64,000 bases of DNA, from the NCBI GenBank assembly GCA_046329575.1, contig JAXLUJ010000006.1, positions 1 to 64,000 on the forward strand, given 5' to 3'. The notes under the pieces were generated by a model. It did no database searches. It worked only from the letters and a program-made list of their open reading frames with translations, and was not told the DNA's origin. Made by a program: the position numbers and the translations under genes. The stretch is from UBA1941 sp046329575 (GTDB lineage Bacteria > Bacteroidota > Bacteroidia > Chitinophagales > LD1). The stretch's first letter is position 1. The number at the start of each line of letters is the position of its first letter. This document shows, piece by piece, positions 26,598 to 33,720 of the stretch.

Positions 26598-27421
26598 ATA
26601 CAACTGTCCATTTTGCTAAGTAAGGTTTCAGCGGATACCCGAGTAATGTCCGGAAAAACTTTTCCTGTGGATTTCCAATTCGGCATGGTCCTTTTATTCC
26701 ACTGTTGGAAAGACTTTCTCGAAAGCGGGAATCGCCGGATGCCGAAAAAATCGAAAGGGCCCTTACAAAAAAGTTCTGGAGATGCTATTTTAGGAAAGCA
26801 GCTTAAAAGTACTGCTAAACGTACTTCCGTGGAATAATTTGGTGGTGAAAAATGAATGTTCCCCGGATGATAAAACACCCCTGCCCCTGCAGCTTCTTCA
26901 ACCGGTATTAGTTTTGACCGCAGCAAATGATAGTGTTTGCGTTGAGGTTCAGGTATTCCATAACCCCGGTAGTGGCCGGTATAATTAAAACTGCCAGGAG
27001 CTAAAAACAAAGTTCCGTTTCCGGCGTTAACATCAGTTATAGGAAGCCAAACATGAAGCGGAGTGTACTTTTTTTCATCAATTATGCTCCAATCGCAATG
27101 CATGGTGCAAGTACCTTTTTCACCGGGAAATTTCCAAAGCGCACTTGCCGTGAACAAATCGTATTGTGGCACAAAAGCCTGAACAAATGGCCACACCAAT
27201 TCCTGCAGCCGTTCAGTCAACTGATTAGAATAAGCAGCATCTTCTATTTCACTTGAAGAGTAAAATGAACGTTTAGCCATTCCAGCCTCGGCCAAAAGCA
27301 AGGCCCTTGTAGCATTTATACAGGATTGTGGCAAAACCGCTTTTTCAATTTTTAATCCACAGTTTTTAAAGCTCTCTGTGAAAATTACACTTTCACCGCT
27401 AAAAGATGTTGTTGCCTCCAA
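26594..27421 (-). CDS. PhyH-family dioxygenase 5
   Basis: 275 residues with a TTG start at 27421. A stop codon lies two codons further upstream, and the first internal ATG (codon 48) would remove helices that align with the paralogues, so TTG is the best choice. Triad H108/D110 (TMHCDWSIIDE) and H190 (GNIHFSPPN), arginine R201. It shares HPGxxHxS with homologue 4, suggesting these two arose from a recent duplication. It is the first PhyH gene of the leftward arm, 63 bases after the methyltransferase gene. Confidence 0.87.
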   Translation of the reverse strand: MEATTSFSGESVIFTESFKNCGLKIEKAVLPQSCINATRALLLAEAGMAKRSFYSSSEIEDAAYSNQLTERLQELVWPFVQAFVPQYDLFTASALWKFPGEKGTCTMHCDWSIIDEKKYTPLHVWLPITDVNAGNGTLFLAPGSFNYTGHYRGYGIPEPQRKHYHLLRSKLIPVEEAAGAGVFYHPGNIHFSPPNYSTEVRLAVLLSCFPKIASPELFCKGPFDFFGIRRFPLSRKSFQQWNKRTMPNWKSTGKVFPDITRVSAETLLSKMDSCI

Positions 27422-27484
27422 GTGGAATTATTGTTATAGCAATTTATATAAAAATCATTGCTGCGATGATGCGACTGATCAAAA

Positions 27485-28234
27485 TCAATCAAAATTCTTT
27501 TTTTCCAATACTAACTCCAGCCAATCAGCCGCATAAAATGCAGGCTCGCCTTCAAAAATGTCGATCCCCTCATGAACTTCAAATTCGGAACGTTTTGTAA
27601 TGTCATCCTTAAAGTTGAACTTCTGAATGGTTACGATTTCAAAATTTTGCGACCGTAAATGCAATAGTAAGTCTTCCAGATCCAGGGTGTTGTAACAATA
27701 ATTTTTATTAATCGAAGCCAACACCGCGTTGATTCGCTTGGTCTTTAAAGGATCATTACTCTTTTTTCCAAAAAAATCCTTAATGTAAATGCGGCCCCCC
27801 GGTTTCAAAATCCGAAACGCCTCGCGTATAGCCAATGTGCAGTTATAAGAATGCCCCAAACTTTCCAGAAACAGTACAACATCGTAAAACTCGGTTTTGA
27901 ACGTTTCAGGAAGTTGATGATAATCACCACAAAAAACTTTTACATTTCCATGAGTATCATCCCGTAGTTGAAATTCATTTACCTGCACTTCCGAAAGGGT
28001 AATACCGTCTACTTTTACCCCATAATGTTTGGAGAAATAACGCGCCGGGCCACCCACACCACAACCCAAATCTGCAACCTGCATACCCTGTTTTAATGGG
28101 ATGTGTGATGCTATGTGATTGAGTAATTCGCGGTCTCCTTTAGGGCGAAATGCCTGTATAATCTCCCCGTAAGTTTTAAGGTAAACCTTCGTAAGTTGGT
28201 TATAGTAATTTTTGATATCAGAAGCACTTGCCAT
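27485..28234 (-). CDS. SAM-dependent class I methyltransferase
   Basis: 249 residues. The SAM-binding motif I is VADLGCGVGGPARYF (about residues 52-66), with an acidic residue in VDGITLSE, motif II near DVVLFLESLGHS and LKPGGRIYIKDFF after it. The GVGGPARY pattern is typical of lipid or small-molecule C- and O-methyltransferases (sterol and tocopherol type) rather than of RNA or protein methylases. It starts 7 bases after the radical SAM gene and is followed by the PhyH genes, so it likely acts on the same molecule. Confidence 0.88.
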   Translation of the reverse strand: MASASDIKNYYNQLTKVYLKTYGEIIQAFRPKGDRELLNHIASHIPLKQGMQVADLGCGVGGPARYFSKHYGVKVDGITLSEVQVNEFQLRDDTHGNVKVFCGDYHQLPETFKTEFYDVVLFLESLGHSYNCTLAIREAFRILKPGGRIYIKDFFGKKSNDPLKTKRINAVLASINKNYCYNTLDLEDLLLHLRSQNFEIVTIQKFNFKDDITKRSEFEVHEGIDIFEGEPAFYAADWLELVLEKKNFD

Positions 28235-28241
28235 CAGGTAT

Positions 28242-29750
28242 TCACTTTCTTTTACTGATTAATGCATTTCGTTCAGTTATAATGAGATTTTCTATGCCTT
28301 CGAATAATTTTTCCCGGTCAACACCATTTATAAAATCGGAGAAAAACTGAATCTCAGGAATTAAATTTGATACGATCTCGCGTAGATGGTGGAACTCTAA
28401 TTCCGATAAACGGTTTCTAAAAATACGAATGACTTCATTCGTTTCGTTTGGGTCAATTCCGGAAAGCGAATGATTTGTTACGAACTGATGGCATGCCGTC
28501 CATACCGCCTCTTCCGATGAAAGTTCCTGAATGCGGCGAGATTCACTCTGTATAGTATCTGCCAGAGTTGCCCAACTTTCAAGTTGCGAAATAAATCCAA
28601 CCAAGGCGGCTCTATTACGCGACCATTTTGAAATAGTAGTTTGTAAAGCATGACGAAGTGTTGCGGCTATTTCTCTAATCTTTTCGGGTCCTTCTGAGCG
28701 AATTGACTCATACTTTGGCATCATCACATTCAAAATAAACAAAGAAGCATGGTTGGCGTCGGCAAACTTTACCATTTCCGGTAATTCCATCCAATTTCTT
28801 TTAAGCGGACAGAAATTGAAACTCAGTTGAAGTTTTCCTTTTCGCGCCAGCTCGGAAAAAAAACCAACATGCTTTAATACTGTTTGCAATTTGGCATTTA
28901 CCCGAATCTGTTCATACACCGGAGCATAAAGTGAATCTATGGATACGCCAACGTTGAACTGCCCGGTTTCCAATAAATTCCGGATCCTATCGTTATAAAC
29001 CGTGCCGTTAGTTTGCACATGAATTCTGCAGTAGCGGTTCACACGAAGTAGTTTTTCCCATAGGTCGACATAAGTTTTAATTAGAAATGGTTCTCCGCCA
29101 AGGCAATTGATTTTTTCAAGATACGGCAGAAACGGCGCCAGTTCATCAATGAACGCAGGGCCATAATGCTCGGTAAGTGGCGGCCGGCCTTCTCTTTTTT
29201 CGCGAATCAGGTGCGAAAAATCACCGTTACACATCACGCATTCCAGATTGCATTGATTACTCACTTCCAGCGTAAGAGAAGTGGGGCCTTCGTAATTACG
29301 GGCGCGATGCCTGAACAAACGGTCATAATTTCGCGTTTGCATAGCATTAAAATTACCCGATAACAACTGATGTTTACATAAGGCACAACTTCCGTTCATT
29401 TCATAGCGGTTAAGCCGGGATCGCATTAGCTTAGCAGGTTCACCGGCCCAAATTTTTTGTAGCGGTTGCTGGTTCACTTTTCCCCATGAAAAATCCTTGC
29501 TGATACAACAAGCAGTTACCGTTCCGTCAGTATTAAAATGCATATGACTATCTGCCGCATAACAGATTTTTGGTGCCGGCCCGAGCTTTCGGTGTCTGTT
29601 ATACATCCGAATCTTCCGAAGAGGTATGTCCGATCCTCTGGCAGCTGAATAATCTAAGAAACGCTCCGCAAGAAATGAATACCAGGTAAACAGAATTTCC
29701 AATCCTCTAAACAAGCGAGGAAATCTTGCTAAATTATAGATCCATTTCAC
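28242..29750 (-). CDS. Radical SAM protein with N-terminal twitch/SPASM-like domain (copy 2)
   Basis: 502 residues, paralogue of the protein at 20817. The cluster motif is SNQCNLECVMC (C167, C171, C174) and the GGE motif CLGGEPFLI. The N-terminal twitch-like part holds C63, C81, C82, C122 and C125 around FNTDGTVTACC. It starts with GTG at 29750; the paralogue has an N-terminal stretch of matching length, which supports this start. It heads the leftward arm, as copy 1 stands near the head of the rightward arm. The reaction is unknown. Confidence 0.86.
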   Translation of the reverse strand: MKWIYNLARFPRLFRGLEILFTWYSFLAERFLDYSAARGSDIPLRKIRMYNRHRKLGPAPKICYAADSHMHFNTDGTVTACCISKDFSWGKVNQQPLQKIWAGEPAKLMRSRLNRYEMNGSCALCKHQLLSGNFNAMQTRNYDRLFRHRARNYEGPTSLTLEVSNQCNLECVMCNGDFSHLIREKREGRPPLTEHYGPAFIDELAPFLPYLEKINCLGGEPFLIKTYVDLWEKLLRVNRYCRIHVQTNGTVYNDRIRNLLETGQFNVGVSIDSLYAPVYEQIRVNAKLQTVLKHVGFFSELARKGKLQLSFNFCPLKRNWMELPEMVKFADANHASLFILNVMMPKYESIRSEGPEKIREIAATLRHALQTTISKWSRNRAALVGFISQLESWATLADTIQSESRRIQELSSEEAVWTACHQFVTNHSLSGIDPNETNEVIRIFRNRLSELEFHHLREIVSNLIPEIQFFSDFINGVDREKLFEGIENLIITERNALISKRK

Positions 29751-29754
29751 TTAC

Positions 29755-29785
29755 CGAAGATAGAGTAATCGCATACATCGCCAAT
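29755..29785 (-). promoter_or_regulatory. Candidate promoter of the leftward island operon
   Basis: On the minus strand ATTG (29782-29785), a 19-base spacer, then TATCTTCG (29755-29762), which ends 4 bases before the GTG start. The spacing is right for Bacteroidota; both boxes differ by one base from TTTG and TAnnTTTG. Confidence 0.45.
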
Positions 29786-29839
29786 ATTTGCCTACCTTTA
29801 GCAAAACCACCAATTCTCAATTTTGACATAGCTATTGAC

Positions 29840-30931
29840 ATGCGAACCCGAAATTTTTTTGTGTATTCCCTCTTCCTGGTAATTTTAGGGTTAGGCGCTG
29901 CCGAATGGATGTGCCGAAAATTAGGTTGGCAATGCTCATGCCAATTAAATTCAAACGAACTGACGCACTTTCCGTTTAAGTTACAGGACACGCTGAAAAC
30001 AATTGCGCTGTTCACTGTTGATTCAAACGGAATACAATATCCTAACTGCAATACAACCGACAGTTTCCAAACTATTTTTCATGGTTACTCCAAATATTTC
30101 AGGAATATCAAAGTCAATGAACACGGTTTTAGAACAGCATCTTTTGATTCGTCGCAAGAAAATATTCTGCTGCTGGGCGATTCCTACACCTGGGGATTCT
30201 CAGCAAAACCTATATCAGCCAGTTTTGCCGATTTACTGTCCGAGTCCCTTTCGAAAAAATATAAAGTATATAATGCCGGTTTACCGGGGGTGGATGTAGC
30301 CACGTATCTGGCATTAACTAAAAAGTTGCTACCGGTTATTAAACCAAAAATTCTGATAGTGAATTTTTTTCTGGGAAATGATATCGTTAACTATAACAAA
30401 CAGCTTCATCCTTATCAATCTTCCGATCTATTTGCCACCACATCAGGCGCTTTTATGGCCTATAACTATAATTCTTCTTCAAAAGATTCAGAAGAAGTAT
30501 TTGACTCCGCACAAAATGCCTTTGAATATTACCGCCATTTGATGGTGTTGAATTCAAATGACAGCCTGGTATTATTCCTTGCCTCTCATTCCGCGCTCTT
30601 CACCGCCTTGCACCGAAAAATTTTTGGTTTAAACCGCCAAACGCAGTTCATTCATAAGTATCCGGCCGATCGCTTATTTACCTCACGAGCATTGAGGCAA
30701 ATACAAACCCTTTGTCAACAACACCACTGCAAATTTATTTTATCGATTATTCCCGACTTGAATAACACAACTACCGGTAAAGAAGAAGACGACCTGATGA
30801 CCTTGGGGGTACATTACCATTACCCTTCCAATTTAACAAAAACTGATTATACCCCTATGCCCGATAACCATTTCAACAATTGCGGACAGTATGCCGAATT
30901 TTTAAAAACAATTATTTCAGAAGAAAATTGA
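29840..30931 (+). CDS. SGNH/GDSL hydrolase with N-terminal membrane anchor (second of two)
   Basis: 363 residues from the ATG at 29840, where a signal anchor begins (NFFVYSLFLVILGLGAAEW). An earlier in-frame start would place 38 odd residues before the anchor. The SGNH blocks are LLLGDSYTWGFS (Ser), YNAGLPGVD (Gly), NFFLGNDIVN (Asn) and PDNHFNNCGQ (Asp and His), so the catalytic set is complete. The active domain would face the periplasm. It is divergent from the second radical SAM gene (89 bases apart). It is similar in plan to the hydrolase at 17713-18924 but with one membrane segment instead of three. Confidence 0.82.
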   Translation: MRTRNFFVYSLFLVILGLGAAEWMCRKLGWQCSCQLNSNELTHFPFKLQDTLKTIALFTVDSNGIQYPNCNTTDSFQTIFHGYSKYFRNIKVNEHGFRTASFDSSQENILLLGDSYTWGFSAKPISASFADLLSESLSKKYKVYNAGLPGVDVATYLALTKKLLPVIKPKILIVNFFLGNDIVNYNKQLHPYQSSDLFATTSGAFMAYNYNSSSKDSEEVFDSAQNAFEYYRHLMVLNSNDSLVLFLASHSALFTALHRKIFGLNRQTQFIHKYPADRLFTSRALRQIQTLCQQHHCKFILSIIPDLNNTTTGKEEDDLMTLGVHYHYPSNLTKTDYTPMPDNHFNNCGQYAEFLKTIISEEN

Positions 30932-30933
30932 GG

Positions 30934-31800
30934 CTAATGCTTGGCCTTATAGTAATCCCGCATTTCCAACAAACTCCATAACCCAAAACCGGAAGAAAAC
31001 ATATCGAAATTATATTTTGAAAGTGCCTCTTGATCCACTGGTTTCGGATAGGTTCCCCAACCTCCGTAATACTGGTTTTTTAGTAAAAAATCAATAACCT
31101 TCTCTTCGTTCAACTCATGTTGGTAGTATTCTAAAAATGCAATAGCCCTTAAGGTCCATAACAAATCCACCCGCTGTTTAACACCGCCCGTGCTATCAAC
31201 AATAAACTGTTTCAAACGACCTCTGAGCGAATCATTCAACTCATTAAAGTGCGCCTCGTTATCATAACAATGACGGATTTTAATTTCGCTAAAAATAAAA
31301 ACAACCTCGGGCAACAACTGAGTGTCTTTCATCGCCTCATTGTACGCATAATCAATAACCTTTTGCCCGGCCGGAACTTTATCACAGAAGGTCATCCACC
31401 CAAACCTCACCCCGCTTCTATGGAAATTCTGAATGATAGTATCAATAATAGCCGGCGATTTCAATTCTGCATCACTCACCGGGGGCACTGAAACATTGTT
31501 CATATAATTACCATAGGCATGCATCAGCACGCTCTTCGATTCAAAAATTTTCCACTTTACAGAATTTATACCCAAACCATAATGGCGGTCTATCAACGAC
31601 ATGATCGCCAGAAACTCCGGCGACTCTCCTCCTTTAAGGTTGTTCAGAATAATGTAAGTGGCCGCTTGTATTCTGGCATTCAGCGTATCTTCAAACGGAG
31701 TAGTTTTTTTTACGGTAGAAGATGTAACGGCATGCTTTTGCGTTTTGCACGACGCTAAAACCAGAACCAATGCGAAAAACGCCAGAACCATTTTTTTCAT
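30934..31800 (-). CDS. Lipoprotein of unknown function
   Basis: 288 residues. The signal peptide ends in a lipobox (VLASC, lipidated C18), so it is a lipoprotein, probably of the outer membrane. I do not recognise a domain. The rest looks helical, with a WGTYPKP..NFDMFSSGFG..LWSL stretch near the end that recalls alpha/alpha-barrel folds (weak impression). It follows gldH by 5 bases and is on the same strand, so it is probably co-transcribed with ricT and gldH. Its stop is 2 bases from the convergent SGNH gene's stop. Confidence 0.75.
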   Translation of the reverse strand: MKKMVLAFFALVLVLASCKTQKHAVTSSTVKKTTPFEDTLNARIQAATYIILNNLKGGESPEFLAIMSLIDRHYGLGINSVKWKIFESKSVLMHAYGNYMNNVSVPPVSDAELKSPAIIDTIIQNFHRSGVRFGWMTFCDKVPAGQKVIDYAYNEAMKDTQLLPEVVFIFSEIKIRHCYDNEAHFNELNDSLRGRLKQFIVDSTGGVKQRVDLLWTLRAIAFLEYYQHELNEEKVIDFLLKNQYYGGWGTYPKPVDQEALSKYNFDMFSSGFGLWSLLEMRDYYKAKH

Positions 31801-31805
31801 ACAAC

Positions 31806-32288
31806 TTATTTTACCTCTTGCTTTATGCTTTCCTCAACCCGTAACCCCACAGCCTTAATACGATTCAGCGGATTCACACGCATATCCTGAGCAATGCTGA
31901 AAGTATAGGTTCCCACGGCCGGAAAATGGGCATCGTGCTGAATCATTACCGGCACATCGCAATTATCGCCAAAACAGTCGCCAAACCATTTTCCATCAGC
32001 TTCCGATAAAGGCAAATTCACCCGCTTTTGCATTTTTTTTCCATCAGGAAATTGCGTGGCTATCTGTACATACATGTTTCGCCATTCAAACTCAAATGAA
32101 TGCCGAACATTAATAAATAGGTTATAGGCCTTAGAGGTATCCTTTACTTCAAACGAAAAAGATTTCACATCACTGTAATCCCACTGCTCGCCCTTCACCG
32201 GAATATTCGTTTCATATAACCGGTGCCGATCGCAGGATGTGAACAACATTACCGCCATGCCCAAAGGTAGTAACCAAATAAAACGCAT
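31806..32288 (-). CDS. gldH: Gliding motility lipoprotein GldH
   Basis: 160 residues. A lipobox signal peptide (MAVMLFTSC, C19) precedes a beta-rich domain with FSFEVKDTSKAYNLFINVRH, YVQIATQFPDG and AQDMRVNPLNRIKAVGLRVE. These match GldH, a lipoprotein needed for gliding in Flavobacterium johnsoniae. The position directly after ricT is the usual one in Bacteroidota. I chose the ATG at 32288, one base after the ricT stop. A longer in-frame version reaching 32537 would run through ricT's low-complexity tail and is not credible. Confidence 0.87.
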   Translation of the reverse strand: MRFIWLLPLGMAVMLFTSCDRHRLYETNIPVKGEQWDYSDVKSFSFEVKDTSKAYNLFINVRHSFEFEWRNMYVQIATQFPDGKKMQKRVNLPLSEADGKWFGDCFGDNCDVPVMIQHDAHFPAVGTYTFSIAQDMRVNPLNRIKAVGLRVEESIKQEVK

Positions 32289-32289
32289 A

Positions 32290-33612
32290 TCAGGCCTTGT
32301 CATTTTTGTTATCGCCGTTGCGTTGCTGCGGCGGCCGTTGGGGATTATTCGGTCGGTTTTGCGGCTGGCCCTGCGGCTTACGCTTCTGTTGCTGGCCTTG
32401 CTGATGGTTCTGCTGCTGCGGCCGTTGCTGATTTCCTTTCTGCTGAGATGGTTGCTTGTTCTCAGGTTTGCGTTGCTGCTTGTTACCCTGCGAACCGCTT
32501 TTCCTTTGCTGATTGCGGTTCCGGCGCGATTTCTCATCCAGCGATGCCAAACTCACCTGACCCACCAAATCGTCATGCTTCGATTCATCTACCTTCACTT
32601 CTTCCACAATGCTGAAATTGCTCAAACTGGCCGGACGCTTGCCTTGTTTGTTCATCCACAACAACTCGTTCACTGTTTCAATACTGAGCTTAAATAAAGT
32701 TCCCGGACTTTCAGCATAACTATACCATAACTGCTTCTTCAATATTTCGGTCTTCCTCAAAATGGCCTTTCCTTCTTCCGTTTCAATCACATCACTATTG
32801 CGCGGGAATTTTTTCAAGGCATCGTTATACGTATCCAGTTCATAGTTCAGGCAGCATTTTAACCTGCCGCACTGGCCGCTCATTTTATCGGAATTCACCG
32901 ATAAATTCTGATAACGAACGGCATTAGTAGTTACCGATTTAAAATCCTGAAGCCAGGTGCTGCAGCACAATTCGCGGCCGCAAGTACCTACTCCGCCAAT
33001 ACGCGCCGCTTCCTGACGTGCACCAATTTGACGCATTTCAATTTTCACCTTGAAATCACGCGCAAATACCTTAACCAATTCGCGAAAATCAACTCTTCCT
33101 TCGGCCGTATAATAAACCGTTAGCTTTTTCCCGTCGCCCTGAAATTCCATGTCGCCCACCTTCATATCCAATCGCATGGTTTTGGCTATAGCCCGGGCCC
33201 GCATCATCACTTCCCGCTCCCGGTTTCTTCCGTCTAAATAAATATTGATGTCCTGCTCGTCGGCAATTCGCAACACATTTCTAATGGTATCATCACGCTC
33301 GGTCACCCGCTTCTTCTTCATCTGGGCCTTTACCAACTCACCTTGCAAACTTACCTCACCGATGTCATAACCCTGAGCAGCTTCTACTACAACCAACTGC
33401 CCTTTACAAAGATCGATGTTCCCTGTGTTTCGGTAAAAACCCTTGCGAGAGCCATTTTTAAAAGCAATTTCTATGATGTTGAAGTTCTCGTTGAACGACA
33501 AAGGCATGTCGGCCAACCAATCAAAAACGTTGTTCCGATTACAGCCTCCTGTTGCGCAACCGCCACTGTTACAACCAGCAACCCCATCGGTCTTCTTTGT
33601 TTCACAACTCAT
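32290..33612 (-). CDS. ricT: RicT/YaaT-like PSP1-domain protein with Q/N-rich tail
   Basis: 440 residues. The PSP1 core is clear, including CGRELCCSTW and SGQCGRLKCCLNYELDTY. In Bacillus, RicT (YaaT) works with RicA and RicF in an iron-sulfur-containing complex affecting RNase Y and phosphorelay function; the role in Bacteroidota is unknown. The N-terminus has its own cysteine cluster (C3, C14, C19, C24, in GCNSGGCATGGC) that could bind metal. The last 80 residues are a disordered tail of Gln, Asn, Pro, Lys and Arg. A TATATTCG -7-like box lies at 33641-33648, minus strand. Confidence 0.88.
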   Translation of the reverse strand: MSCETKKTDGVAGCNSGGCATGGCNRNNVFDWLADMPLSFNENFNIIEIAFKNGSRKGFYRNTGNIDLCKGQLVVVEAAQGYDIGEVSLQGELVKAQMKKKRVTERDDTIRNVLRIADEQDINIYLDGRNREREVMMRARAIAKTMRLDMKVGDMEFQGDGKKLTVYYTAEGRVDFRELVKVFARDFKVKIEMRQIGARQEAARIGGVGTCGRELCCSTWLQDFKSVTTNAVRYQNLSVNSDKMSGQCGRLKCCLNYELDTYNDALKKFPRNSDVIETEEGKAILRKTEILKKQLWYSYAESPGTLFKLSIETVNELLWMNKQGKRPASLSNFSIVEEVKVDESKHDDLVGQVSLASLDEKSRRNRNQQRKSGSQGNKQQRKPENKQPSQQKGNQQRPQQQNHQQGQQQKRKPQGQPQNRPNNPQRPPQQRNGDNKNDKA

Positions 33613-33720
33613 TACTGTACTTCGTTAATTTTTTGTGCAGCGAATATAATCATTTGTGGATTGGCATCTATTTACACAAATTGCTCGCTACCAATGTTAT
33701 AGAAAGCCATCCTCCGGCTG

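Noticed and set aside
20817..29750. Island as a RiPP (modified peptide) cluster
   Set aside because: Radical SAM plus ABC exporter suggested it, but I found no short precursor gene, no RRE-like domain and no protease; PhyH and UbiA-like enzymes fit a lipid or small-molecule pathway better. Not fully excluded.
32289..32537. N-terminal extension of gldH by 83 codons
   Set aside because: The extension is antisense-frame noise from ricT's Gln-rich tail and would place the lipobox signal peptide in mid-protein.
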